Assembly (NCBI RefSeq): GCF_001553625.1
Contig: NZ_CP014230.1
Location: 2,170,001-2,234,000 of the forward strand
Length of the DNA stretch: 64,000 bases
Direction of reading: 5' to 3'
Source of the DNA: Desulfomicrobium orale DSM 12838
GTDB lineage: Bacteria > Desulfobacterota > Desulfovibrionia > Desulfovibrionales > Desulfomicrobiaceae
Both the position numbers and the translations under genes were made by a program. The notes below the pieces were generated by a model. The model worked only from the letters and a program-made list of their open reading frames with translations, searched no databases and was not told where the DNA came from. Positions 9,162 through 17,436 of the stretch are shown one piece after another (the stretch's first letter is position 1; every line of letters begins with the position of its first letter).

Positions 9162-9171
9162 GGCGTTCTCC

Positions 9172-9452
9172 TTACGATTGATTTGAAGCTTCGGCCTCGC
9201 CCAGCATGCTGTCCGGCCAATCCAGAGCGGCCGCGACCGTAGGAAATCCGATAGTGCTGGTCAAGACGATGGCTGCGTGACGGACCTCCTCCGGCGTGGC
9301 GCAGCCGAAGCGCCCAGCTGGATCAGCTGTACCGACTTTTCGTCGAGAGGGCCGGCCTCGCGGGCTCTTTTGCCCAGGGCTTCCGCCGCGCCGATCAGAT
9401 CCGGATACATGGCCTGCAATTTCCGGTAATGTCCGGGTATTCCGGCATTCAT
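9172..9452 (-). pseudogene. Carboxymuconolactone decarboxylase-family gene, internally deleted
   Basis: The start (ATG 9452, strong AAGGAGG upstream) leads into MNAGIPGHYRKLQ and LDEKSVQLIQLGAS, typical for the AhpD-like CMD family. The frame then changes: the family's C-terminal part, CATPEEVRHAAIVLTSTIGF, is read in another frame to the TAA at 9172-9174. Between the two, the roughly 20-residue core that normally holds the Cys/His helix is missing. A deletion with a frameshift explains this. The residual short protein in the original frame ends in APRRRRSVTQPSS. Confidence 0.75.
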
Positions 9453-9537
9453 GGCAAATCCTCCTTAAAATGCCGCGCCTTCATTGACTCGGCCCATGAA
9501 TAGGGGCAGGCTATCCCGAAAAACAAGGAGTTCTGCC

Positions 9538-9891
9538 ATGAAAATTGCCATTCCGACCATCGGCGGCCGCGTGGACGAACATTTCGGCCATGCCCGCGCC
9601 TTCACCGTCTTCACCTTGGACGACTCCGGAAACATTCTGGAGGAAGAAACCTTTCTGCCCCCCTCTGGCTGCGGCTGTCACTCCACCGTGGGCATCACCA
9701 TGCAGGGCAAGGGCGTGACCACCATGCTGGCCGGAAATATCGGCCAGGGCGCGCTGGATAAAATGGCCTCGCACGGCATCAAGGTCGTCCGGGGCTGCCA
9801 GGGAGAAATCCGCGATGTTCTCCGGGCATGGTTTGCGGGAGACATCAAAGACAAGGATGTCCTCTGCGACCACCACGACTGCAAACACTGA
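9538..9891 (+). CDS. Dinitrogenase iron-molybdenum cofactor (NifX/NifB C-domain) family protein
   Basis: 117 aa. MKIAIPTIGGRVDEHFGHARAFTVF is the canonical N terminus of the NifX/NafY-type fold; SGCGCHSTVG and a Cys/His-rich tail (VLCDHHDCKH) suggest Fe-S or metal-cluster handling. No nif genes are nearby, so this is probably one of the stand-alone cluster-carrier relatives frequent in sulfate reducers. ATG 9538 is fixed by AAGGAG at 9525-9530; the longer upstream frame lacks conservation. It is followed at once by an intrinsic terminator. Confidence 0.88.
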   Translation: MKIAIPTIGGRVDEHFGHARAFTVFTLDDSGNILEEETFLPPSGCGCHSTVGITMQGKGVTTMLAGNIGQGALDKMASHGIKVVRGCQGEIRDVLRAWFAGDIKDKDVLCDHHDCKH

Positions 9892-9897
9892 TCCGCA

Positions 9898-9926
9898 CCC
9901 GCCGCTCACCGTGGCGGGCTTTTTTT
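9898..9926 (+). terminator. Rho-independent terminator
   Basis: CCCGCC / GGCGGG stem with a 9-base loop followed by C and seven T, 7 bases after the stop of the NifX-like gene. Confidence 0.8.
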
Positions 9927-9954
9927 CCACAATCCGATCACACCGGAGGAAAAC

Positions 9955-10551
9955 ATGTACGCTTTGGCCGTAAACGGTAGTCCCCGTCCGCACGGCAACA
10001 CGGAAATTCTGCTGCAGCACGTCCTGGATCCTCTGCGCGAGGCCGGATGGGAAACGGAACTCGTCCAGATCGGCGGAAAGAAAATCCGGGGCTGCATGGC
10101 CTGCTACAAATGCTTCGAGCACAAGAACGGACGATGTACCGTGGACGACGCCTTCAACCCGGTCATGGAGAAACTGCTGCGGGCCGACGCCATGATTCTT
10201 GGCTCTCCCACCTACTTCACCGACGTCACATCCGAAATGAAGGCTCTGCTGGACCGCGCCGGATATGTGGCCATCGCCAACGGCCGGGCCTTCAAGGGCA
10301 AGATCGGCGCAGCCGTGGTAGCCGTGCGCCGGGGCGGAGCCACCCACGTCTACGACACCATCAATCACATGTATCTCATGAATCAGGTCATCGTTCCCGG
10401 CTCCCTCTACTGGAACATGGGTTACGGCCGGAACAAGGGAGAAGTGGAAAAAGACGCCGAGGGTCTGGGCAACATGGTCAATCTCGGCCGGGTCATCGCC
10501 TGGCTCGGAGAAGCCATAAAACCGCACCGGCACTGTTTTCCGGACGCGTGA
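9955..10551 (+). CDS. NADPH-dependent FMN reductase / flavodoxin-fold family protein
   Basis: 198 aa. VNGSPRPHGNTEILL is the FMN phosphate loop of the flavodoxin-like NAD(P)H reductases; CMACYKCFEHKNGRC matches the Cys-rich insertion of the iron-sulfur-flavoprotein (Isf) subgroup; ILGSPTYFTDVTSEMKALLDR follows. The subgroup is common in anaerobes and reduces O2/H2O2 or quinones. Start ATG 9955 has GGAGG upstream (9945-9949). Confidence 0.88.
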   Translation: MYALAVNGSPRPHGNTEILLQHVLDPLREAGWETELVQIGGKKIRGCMACYKCFEHKNGRCTVDDAFNPVMEKLLRADAMILGSPTYFTDVTSEMKALLDRAGYVAIANGRAFKGKIGAAVVAVRRGGATHVYDTINHMYLMNQVIVPGSLYWNMGYGRNKGEVEKDAEGLGNMVNLGRVIAWLGEAIKPHRHCFPDA

Positions 10552-10620
10552 ACAATACGGGGAAGATTTCGCGGACTTCCCCGCACCGCGCGCCCCGAAC
10601 TTCGTCCCCGCGGCACCAGC

Positions 10621-11490
10621 ATGAACGCAAGCGGCGTGATTCTGGCCGTTCTGTCCGCTCTGGGCATGGGCACCATCGGCATCTTTTCCCGGCTCACGGA
10701 GCTGCCCGCCGAAACCGTGACCTTTTTCCGGCTTTTTCTCGGAGCCGTTTTTCTGGGCCTTTTTCTGCTCGCTTCGGGCCGGGGAAAACTGCTCCTGCGG
10801 CGGCCCGCCCGGAGCGTGCTCATGAGCGGCGGTCTGCTGGCCGGGTTCATGATCTTCTACATCCAGGCCATGAATCTGACCACCATGGCCAACGCCATCA
10901 TGCTCGTCTATCTGGCTCCCGCTGCGGCTTCAGTCTTCGCCCATTTTTATCTGAAGGAACACCTGAGCTTTTCCGGATGGGGACTCATCATGCTGGCCCT
11001 GCTGGGCTTTGCGGCCGTCATGGAGTTTCACCCGCCGTCCGCCCTGGCCGCCGCCGACCGCATGGGCCTCGTTTTGGCCGCTTTGTCCATGCTCTGTTAC
11101 GCGGGCTTCATTTTGGTCAACCGGATCATTCCGGCGGAGATTCCGGCCGTGCTCCGCGCCCTGCACCAGCTTCTGACGGGCGCGGCCGTCATTCTTCCTT
11201 TTTTCTGGCTGACCCGGAGCCATATTTCCCCGGTCAACGCCCTGTGGCTGGCCGGAGCCGGACTGGTACCAGGATTTCTGGCCATCACCTGCGCCGTGGC
11301 CGCCCTGAGCCGCCTGCCTGTCGCCGCGTTCGGCACCCTGGCCTATTTCGAACCTTTGACTGTGGTGCTGATCGGCTGGTCCGTGTTCGGTGAAACCCTG
11401 TCTTTGCTTCAGACGGCCGGTTGCGCCATGATCATGCTGAGCGGCTGCCTCAAGGCCGCGCTCCCGGCGAAGCGTCCGGCCGGCAGCTGA
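10621..11490 (+). CDS. EamA/DMT family transporter, copy 1
   Basis: 289 aa with ten predicted membrane helices in two EamA repeats (residues about 5-140 and 150-285), starting VILAVLSALGMGTIGIFSRLTE and with ANAIMLVYLAPAAASVFAHF at the end of the first repeat. A metabolite or amino-acid exporter is likely; the substrate cannot be read from the sequence. A GGGGAAG/CTTCCCC dyad (10559-10582) without a T-run lies between it and the preceding flavoprotein gene. A second family member is at 41556-42509. Confidence 0.88.
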   Translation: MNASGVILAVLSALGMGTIGIFSRLTELPAETVTFFRLFLGAVFLGLFLLASGRGKLLLRRPARSVLMSGGLLAGFMIFYIQAMNLTTMANAIMLVYLAPAAASVFAHFYLKEHLSFSGWGLIMLALLGFAAVMEFHPPSALAAADRMGLVLAALSMLCYAGFILVNRIIPAEIPAVLRALHQLLTGAAVILPFFWLTRSHISPVNALWLAGAGLVPGFLAITCAVAALSRLPVAAFGTLAYFEPLTVVLIGWSVFGETLSLLQTAGCAMIMLSGCLKAALPAKRPAGS

Positions 11491-11602
11491 AATCCGCATC
11501 ATACGCATCCGGACCGGTCCAATCCCAAAATTTTTCTCCTACCCCTTCAGGACAATTTGCGCTACGCCAAGCGGTATCTTGGCACAAACAAAGGAGGTTC
11601 TC

Positions 11603-13318
11603 ATGTCACGCAAGATAGTCGTCATCGGCGGCGTCGCTCTGGGTCCCAAGGCCGCCAGCCGCATCACACGCATGGATGCGGACGCGGAAGTCACCCTGGT
11701 GGATGCGGGTTCGCTCATATCCTACGGAGGCTGCGGCATTCCCTACTACATCTCCGGCGACATCAGTGACTATCAGCAGCTTCAGGAGACAAGCTTCCAC
11801 ATGGTCCGGGACGCGGACTTCTTCCGGGAGTGCAAGCATGTGAACGTCATGACCGAAACCCGCGCCCTGTCCATCGACCGCAAGGCCAGAACCGTACTGG
11901 TCCAGACCAAGGACGGCGAGCAGAAAACCCTGCCCTACGACAAGCTGATCCTGGGCACGGGCAGCACGCCCCGCAGCCTGCCCATTCCCGGCAAGGAACT
12001 GGCCAATGTGTTCACCGTAACCACTCTGGAGCAGGCCATCCGCGTCAAGGAGCAGATTTCATCGGGAAAGACCGGTTCCGCCGTCATTGTGGGCGGAGGC
12101 CTCATCGGGCTGGAGATGGCGGAGGCTCTGGCCGACATGTGGGGCATTGAAACCACCATCGTCGAAATGGCCGACCAGATCATGCCGGGCTTTCTGAGCC
12201 CCGCCCTGGCGAAAATCGCCCACAGGCATCTGGCTGAGCGCGATGTCGCGCTGTACACGTCCGAAACGGTGCGGGCCATCGAGGGCGAGAACGGCCGGGC
12301 GGCCCGCGTGGTCACCGACCGGCGCACCCTGAAGGCCGATCTGGTCATTCTGGCCGTGGGCGTGATCCCCAACGACGAACTGGCCCGGCAGGCCGGACTC
12401 CTGTGTTCGGACCGGGGCGGCATAGTGGTTTCCAAGACCATGCAGACTTCGGACCCGAATATTTATGCGGGCGGAGACTGCGTGGTCATCGAAAACCTGG
12501 TCACGGGCAAGCCCGGTTATTACCCGCTGGGATCCATGGCCAACCGCCAGGGCCGGGTCATCGGCACCAACGTGGCCGGCGGCCGGGAGACATTCGAAGG
12601 GGGCCTTGGCACCTTCATCGTCAAGATTTTCGATTACGCCTTCGCGGGTACGGGGCTGACCCTGCCCGTGGCCCGGCGCGAAGGGTTCCACGCCTTCAGC
12701 ACCCAGGTCATGATGCCCGACCACTCCCACTTTTATCCCAAGCGGGATATGGTGGCTCTGGAAATCGTGGTGGAGCGCCCCACCGGCCGCGTGCTCGGAG
12801 TGCAGGGCGCAAGCCGCAACGGGGATTCCCTGAAGGACCGCGTTGACGCCGTGGCCGCCATCCTGAAATACCGTCCCGTGCTGGCCGACATCTCCAATAT
12901 GGAACTGGCCTACGCCCCGCCCTTCGGCTCGGCCATGGACGTGCTGAACGCCGCGGCCAATGCCGCCGAAAATATTCTGGCCGGACGGAGCATACCCCTG
13001 ACGCCCGAGGAATTCATCCGGCTGTGGGAAAACCGCGAGCAGGAAAAACTGCTGTGCATCGACACCCGCGAGTGGAGTAACGCGGAGCCGTATGTGGGCC
13101 GGCATCCGGATTTCTGGAAGAACATTCCGCAAGGACAAATCCGCAACCGGCAGGATGAGATCCCCAAGGACAGGAAGGTGGTGCTGGTATGCAATTCCGG
13201 CGCGCGTTCATACGAATCCCAGGTCATTCTGCACCAGGCCGGAATCATGGAACCGCTCAATCTGCAGGGCGGTATGGGCTTCATCAAGGAACTGGGCCTT
13301 GATCCCAAGGACGAGTAA
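11603..13318 (+). CDS. FAD-dependent CoA-disulfide/persulfide reductase with C-terminal rhodanese domain
   Basis: 571 aa. The N-terminal part is a pyridine-nucleotide-disulfide reductase: IVVIGGVALGPKAASRI (FAD), YGGCGIPYY with Cys44 at the single redox-Cys position of CoA-disulfide reductases, VIVGGGLIGLEMAEAL (NADH), YAGGDCV (FAD). The dimerisation domain is followed from about residue 470 by a rhodanese domain with Cys530 in VCNSGARSYES. This architecture is known from NADH-dependent persulfide reductases and CoADR-RHD enzymes, which suits a sulfur-rich anaerobic life. ATG 11603 follows AAAGGAGG; the longer in-frame start is rejected. Confidence 0.9.
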   Translation: MSRKIVVIGGVALGPKAASRITRMDADAEVTLVDAGSLISYGGCGIPYYISGDISDYQQLQETSFHMVRDADFFRECKHVNVMTETRALSIDRKARTVLVQTKDGEQKTLPYDKLILGTGSTPRSLPIPGKELANVFTVTTLEQAIRVKEQISSGKTGSAVIVGGGLIGLEMAEALADMWGIETTIVEMADQIMPGFLSPALAKIAHRHLAERDVALYTSETVRAIEGENGRAARVVTDRRTLKADLVILAVGVIPNDELARQAGLLCSDRGGIVVSKTMQTSDPNIYAGGDCVVIENLVTGKPGYYPLGSMANRQGRVIGTNVAGGRETFEGGLGTFIVKIFDYAFAGTGLTLPVARREGFHAFSTQVMMPDHSHFYPKRDMVALEIVVERPTGRVLGVQGASRNGDSLKDRVDAVAAILKYRPVLADISNMELAYAPPFGSAMDVLNAAANAAENILAGRSIPLTPEEFIRLWENREQEKLLCIDTREWSNAEPYVGRHPDFWKNIPQGQIRNRQDEIPKDRKVVLVCNSGARSYESQVILHQAGIMEPLNLQGGMGFIKELGLDPKDE

Positions 13319-13330
13319 CCCGGAGGAAAA

Positions 13331-14854
13331 ATGTACCTCATCTTTGTCTTGCTTCTGATGCTGTGCCCTGCGGCCCTCTGGGCCGCACCGGTCCAGGTCA
13401 CCCTTTTTCCGGATTCGGCCCAGGTGAAGGAAGTGACCTCCATTGCCGCCGAGCGGACCGATGACGGATTTTCCTCCGCCCTGCTGATTCTGCCCGGACA
13501 GGCGGACCCGGCCACCTTGAGCTTCGCCGGACTCTCCGGCGCGGCCATCGCCGATCTGACCTGGACCCGGCGCCAGGAACGCAATCAGGCCGCCCTGACG
13601 GAACTGAACGCCCGTCTGGCCGAATTGCAGGCTAAACGGAACACCCTTCTGGCAGATCAGGAATCCATTCAGGGCCGGATGAACTTCTGGAAAGCCCAGG
13701 CCAAGCCCGCCGAGCAGACTCCGGCGGCCATGCGCGAACTGGCGGCGGAACTGGGCAATGCCCTGCGCGCCGATGCCGAGGCCCTGTCGGCCGTCCAGAC
13801 ACAGATCGAGAAGCTGGACGGCCGGATCGCGGAAGTGGAAAAAAATCTGGAAGAGGCGGCGGGGAAGAACCGCAGCGTCTGGGATGTGACCGTGCTTTTC
13901 TCCGGAAACGCGCCCAAGGAGCTGAACTACGCTTACACCATGTCCGGCTGCGGCTGGCTGCCGCTGTACAGGCTGGAAGCGACCCCGACCCGGAAGACAA
14001 TCCGCTTCTCCTGGCAGGCCAAGGTCTGGCAGGGCTCCGGCCAGGACTGGAAGCAGGTTCATCTGCATCTGGCCACCATGCCTCCCGAATCCCAGGCCAT
14101 GCCTTCATCCCTGCCGGATTGGGAAATCCGCCTTGTGGAGCCCTTTGCCCCCCGCATGGCCATGAAAAATGCGGCCATGATGGATGTTGCCCCCATGGCC
14201 ATGGAAGCGGCGATAGCTCCCGCCCCACCCCGGGAAGTCCGGCACACCACCTACGCCTCCTGGGACATGGGCAAGCGCAGCCTCCCGGCTGGAGCCACCC
14301 GAGTCTTCGAGATGGAACAGGCCGACTGGCCCGCCGAGTTTTCCTATCTGCTCCGCCCAAGCCTGGACACGAAAGCCTTTGTACAGGCCAAGGTCGAATT
14401 TTCTGAGGCCAAGGAACTGCCCGCCGGATCGGCCTTCTTTCTCATTGACGGGGCCACTGTGGACAAGCGCAACTTCTCCTTTTCCGGCAAGAAGGAAACC
14501 TTCTTTTTCGGCACCGACCCGTTTGTGACCAGTCAGGTCGTCCTCAAGGACAAAAAAACGGGGGAAAAGGGAATCTTCAAGCAGAAACAGAACTTTGTCA
14601 GGGAATGGAGCATGGTTCTGCGTAACGCCTCCAGCCGCGAAATTCCCTTCCGGCTGGAAGAAGCCAAGCCCCTTCTCCGCGACGAGCGCATCAGGATGGA
14701 TCTGTCCGCATCTCCCGAGCCTCTGAAGGAAGAAAAGCCTGGAATACTGGCCTGGGAGGGCTCCCTGGCCCCCGGAGCGGAACGGGTCTTTACCATCAGC
14801 CTTAAATTCGAAGCCCCCGAAGACCTGCAGGTCGATCCGGGCTGGCACTGGTAA
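13331..14854 (+). CDS. DUF4139/MuiA-type mucoidy inhibitor-like exported protein
   Basis: 507 aa with a signal peptide (MYLIFVLLLMLCPAALWAAP). The N-terminal beta domain (VTLFPDSAQVKEV) is typical of DUF4140, followed by a long coiled coil (about residues 75-180: ELNARLAELQAKRNTLLADQ) and the C-terminal DUF4139 domain (YTMSGCGWLPLYRLEATP). The family is named after the Streptomyces mucoidy-related MuiA; molecular function is unknown. It starts 12 bases after the FAD/rhodanese gene with GGAGGA in the gap, so the two are likely co-transcribed. Confidence 0.8.
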   Translation: MYLIFVLLLMLCPAALWAAPVQVTLFPDSAQVKEVTSIAAERTDDGFSSALLILPGQADPATLSFAGLSGAAIADLTWTRRQERNQAALTELNARLAELQAKRNTLLADQESIQGRMNFWKAQAKPAEQTPAAMRELAAELGNALRADAEALSAVQTQIEKLDGRIAEVEKNLEEAAGKNRSVWDVTVLFSGNAPKELNYAYTMSGCGWLPLYRLEATPTRKTIRFSWQAKVWQGSGQDWKQVHLHLATMPPESQAMPSSLPDWEIRLVEPFAPRMAMKNAAMMDVAPMAMEAAIAPAPPREVRHTTYASWDMGKRSLPAGATRVFEMEQADWPAEFSYLLRPSLDTKAFVQAKVEFSEAKELPAGSAFFLIDGATVDKRNFSFSGKKETFFFGTDPFVTSQVVLKDKKTGEKGIFKQKQNFVREWSMVLRNASSREIPFRLEEAKPLLRDERIRMDLSASPEPLKEEKPGILAWEGSLAPGAERVFTISLKFEAPEDLQVDPGWHW

Positions 14855-14861
14855 TCACGGA

Positions 14862-14911
14862 GCTCCAACCCGGTCCCATCCACCTTGGCACAACGGGTTG
14901 GAGCCTTTCCC
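14862..14911 (+). terminator. Candidate terminator hairpin after the DUF4139 gene
   Basis: Perfect 11-bp stem (GCTCCAACCCG at 14862-14872, CGGGTTGGAGC at 14894-14904) with a 21-base loop, followed by CTTTCCC. The stem is strong but the T-run is weak. Confidence 0.45.
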
Positions 14912-15083
14912 GGTCAGTGAAATCCACACCTGTTTCCACCTTTTTCTTCAGGGTTGCCTCAGCCTTTTTCTTGGACTAGGTTTGAGACATCTTCCGATTC
15001 TGATTTTTTCCCATCGCCGCCATTCTTCATTCATTATCCACCATTCGTCCGGCCGGCGGCGCCACCCAAACACAGGAGCATGC

Positions 15084-15566
15084 ATGAATAGTCATGGAGC
15101 TTTTGTCGTTACCTCCCTTCTCTTTGTCCTTCTGGGCTGTCTCGTGGGCTTTGGGGCCCATACCATAGCCAAGCAGGATGCCAGAGAATACTACCTCCCC
15201 CGTATTGAGGCATTAAGCGAGGAACGGCAACAACTCGTCCGCCAGATGGCGGAACTCAAGGACATCAAGATCAAGGAAGTGACCCTGACGGCTTACAGTC
15301 CCACAATGAGGGAATGTGGACCCGATCCGACCACAACGGCCAGTATGGTCAAAGTCCGCCCGGGCATCATCGCGGTCAGCCGGGATTTGTTCGATCAGGG
15401 CTGGGTTTTTGGTAAGAAAGTCTATATCAAAGGACATGGCGTGTACGAGATCGCGGATCTGATGAGCAAGCGCTACACAGACCGCATGGACATCTTCTTT
15501 CCCGAGACCGAGGACGCCAGACAGTTTGGCATCAAGCAGGTGACGGTGGCTCTGCTGGCGGGCTGA
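15084..15566 (+). CDS. 3D domain-containing membrane-anchored protein
   Basis: 160 aa. An N-terminal membrane anchor (AFVVTSLLFVLLGCLVGFGAHTIA) is followed by a short coiled coil (EALSEERQQLVRQMAELKD) and a 3D domain: VTLTAYSPTMRECGPDPTTTAS, ISRDL-like VSRDLFDQGWVFGKKVYIKG, and DLMSKRYTDRMDIFF. The three conserved Asp of 3D domains are present; the fold is that of the MltA/RlpA-type double-psi barrel, so cell-wall glycan binding or lytic transglycosylase activity is plausible. Start ATG 15084 has CAGGAG upstream. Confidence 0.82.
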   Translation: MNSHGAFVVTSLLFVLLGCLVGFGAHTIAKQDAREYYLPRIEALSEERQQLVRQMAELKDIKIKEVTLTAYSPTMRECGPDPTTTASMVKVRPGIIAVSRDLFDQGWVFGKKVYIKGHGVYEIADLMSKRYTDRMDIFFPETEDARQFGIKQVTVALLAG

Positions 15567-15630
15567 TGCTTGTGAATCTTAACGTGAAAGGGTCGGAATG
15601 GGTTACTCCGCTCTGCCCGGAAAAATACGA

Positions 15631-15654
15631 AAGCCCCGGAAACGGGGCTTTTTT
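15631..15654 (+). terminator. Rho-independent terminator after the 3D-domain gene
   Basis: AGCCCCG-GAAA-CGGGGCT stem followed by six T; 65 bases after the stop codon. Confidence 0.85.
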
Positions 15655-15740
15655 ATAGAATATTCGGCAGTAGTCCTGTTTTTCAGAAACAACAGGACAA
15701 GAAATGGTAAATCACGTATGTATAAATATAAGTGTCAATA

Positions 15741-16142
15741 ATGCCTTGGTACACAGCAAGCATAATTATATCATGTCGATTAAAGCATGGCCATCAAAAG
15801 GTATATCCAGTTTACGAAAATTTTACACTTTTTGAAGCAGAAAATCGTAGTGATGCGATAAAAAAAGCTGAATCATATGGTAAAAGATATGCCGAAGTTG
15901 ATGATCAACTCCAATTGAATGGAGAGGAGGCTTACTGGAAATTTGAAGGAATAAGAAAGTTGATAGAAATAAGGAATTATTTTTCTGATGAGTTGGACAT
16001 TGATGGGCCGAGAAGCGGAGTCGAATTGAGCTATTCGTATATGGAGGTAAACAGTGAAGAAAAAATTTTTGCACTGGCAACAGGAAAGGCCGTCAACGTT
16101 CGATATGTAGACATGGCCGATGATGACCTTCAATCCTGTTAG
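15741..16142 (+). CDS. DUF4288 family protein in an AT-rich patch
   Basis: 133 aa from ATG 15741 (a GTG at 15732 is in frame). The order MPWYTASIIISC, VYPVYENFTLFEAENRSDAIKKAESYGKRY, YWKFEGIRKLIEI and ELSYSYMEV follows the DUF4288 layout; function is unknown. Base composition is strikingly AT-rich compared with both flanks, codon use is unlike the neighbours, and there is no clear ribosome site, all signs of recent acquisition. DUF4288 genes often sit in toxin-immunity or accessory islands, but no toxin partner is visible here. Confidence 0.65.
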   Translation: MPWYTASIIISCRLKHGHQKVYPVYENFTLFEAENRSDAIKKAESYGKRYAEVDDQLQLNGEEAYWKFEGIRKLIEIRNYFSDELDIDGPRSGVELSYSYMEVNSEEKIFALATGKAVNVRYVDMADDDLQSC

Positions 16143-16309
16143 GTGGTCTCGCTGTTTATCTTTTCAGGCTCCGATAACATCTGGACTACCACGGAGTTGA
16201 GGTATTGTCTTTTCATTGAAACCGATGCGGTCGGTTTCATGGAACTCATCCCCCTGAAACCGGCCGCATGACCGGGATCAGAGGATGTTTTGACTGACCA
16301 GTGCCCAGA

Positions 16310-17131
16310 TCAACAGCCGGTGCGGTTGTCCGTGAGAGCGGTTCCTGTACCGCCTTCATGTTTTTTGAACACAATGAGCGGACAGTTCTTGCATATATCC
16401 GCACCAGGGAAACCGTCGCCGGGACGGGTGATGGCTGCGCTGCCCTTCTGCCGGATGCGCTCCTGCATGCGCCCGTATACTTGGCCTATCTGGGAGCCGG
16501 GAATCATGACGTTGATTTCCCCTCGTTCGGTCTTGCCGGAGTTATAACTTCCGGAACAGGGCGGAAGCATGTTGAAGCTGTTGTTCAGAAAGCTCCACAC
16601 GCTGCCCCCGCAGGCCGAAGAACTCATGGTCAGGTTCGGGCGCAGAGGGTGAGTGTCAGTGGCGGCCATGTAATCCACCGCCAGATGGTAGGCCTGCATC
16701 ACGTCACAGTAAAAATGCACCACATCCGGCCCGTCGAAGACATCTGCATCTTTGAGAGGCGCCACGGCAATGCCGATGAGACCCCTGGGCAGTGAAACCT
16801 TGGAGCGCACGAAACGTTCACCCTGCTCCATATCCCGTACATATTTGAGCTGTCCCTTGACCTCAGCCTCATCCACTTCCTTCCAGCCGAAAGAACACCG
16901 GGCGTTGCTGCACCCAAGACCTTCCACTTCGCTGTACACGATCTTACCCTGCATGCGTGGCGAGATCTCCCACTGACAGTACGTGGTGGGCTTCAGGGGC
17001 ATCTGATACTCCGTAGCGGCATCCTTGAATTTCCGCACCTCCCCGGCATCGAAGAAGAACTTCACGGCAATGGGATAATGATACAGCCTGAGCTCGCGCA
17101 TCAGGTCTTCCTGCATTTCCTGATAGATCAT
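16310..17131 (-). CDS. DUF169 domain-containing protein
   Basis: 273 aa, full length. LYHYPIAVKFFFDAGEV opens the DUF169 fold; CQWEISPRMQGKIVY, LGCSNARCSFGW and SSSACGGSVWSFLN follow, then ICKNCPLIVF. The Cys pairs (LGCSNARC, ICKNC) suggest a metal or Fe-S site. The family is frequent in anaerobes and archaea and has no established function. Start ATG 17131 follows AGGAGGAGCC. It shares the 17-18.6 kb minus-strand block with the PAS protein and faces the GntR cluster, so a link to that system is possible but unproven. Confidence 0.8.
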   Translation of the reverse strand: MIYQEMQEDLMRELRLYHYPIAVKFFFDAGEVRKFKDAATEYQMPLKPTTYCQWEISPRMQGKIVYSEVEGLGCSNARCSFGWKEVDEAEVKGQLKYVRDMEQGERFVRSKVSLPRGLIGIAVAPLKDADVFDGPDVVHFYCDVMQAYHLAVDYMAATDTHPLRPNLTMSSSACGGSVWSFLNNSFNMLPPCSGSYNSGKTERGEINVMIPGSQIGQVYGRMQERIRQKGSAAITRPGDGFPGADICKNCPLIVFKKHEGGTGTALTDNRTGC

Positions 17132-17334
17132 GGCTCCTCCTGTTTTCCCGGAAACGGTTCAATACAACGGCGTCTGAATATCGGAAATATTTCCGCAGAT
17201 GGGAAGACATCGTACAGTTTCCCGCAAAAATCACAAACCAAAGCCCGATCGGTCGTATTTTCAGGCAAATCCACCGGGATCAAAACCCCAGAATCGGCTT
17301 TCCCGTCATATCCGGATGAAAGATCGGAGCGCAA
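17128..17334 (-). CDS. Possible small ORF coupled to the DUF169 gene
   Basis: 68 codons from a TTG at 17334, ending in a TGA that overlaps the DUF169 ATG (ATGA). The C-terminal half reads plausibly as protein (ALVCDFCGKLYDVF, with a CxxC) but there is no ATG, no clear ribosome site, and no family resemblance. It could be the eroded end of an older gene. Reported because of the exact coupling overlap. Confidence 0.2.
   Translation of the reverse strand: MRSDLSSGYDGKADSGVLIPVDLPENTTDRALVCDFCGKLYDVFPSAEIFPIFRRRCIEPFPGKQEEP
17182..17195. promoter_or_regulatory. 14-bp perfect palindrome upstream of the DUF169 gene
   Basis: CGGAAATATTTCCG lies 51 bases upstream of the DUF169 start codon, a typical operator position. 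No regulator is assigned. The rest of the 17132-17436 interval shows no other clear element beyond the doubtful small ORF. Confidence 0.35.
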
Positions 17335-17436
17335 AAACAGATAAGGACATGATGTCCTGATGATTTCCGATCATCAACATATTGTATTTTGAAATAGTCC
17401 CGCATCATAATCTCGTGAGATTTTAGAACCTGCTCC

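Noticed and set aside
9538-9891. NifX-like gene as evidence of nitrogen fixation
   Set aside because: Stand-alone relatives are common in anaerobes and no other nif gene is in the window.
10559-10582. GGGGAAG/CTTCCCC dyad as a terminator between the flavoprotein and EamA genes
   Set aside because: No T-run follows; it may be a weak structural element only.
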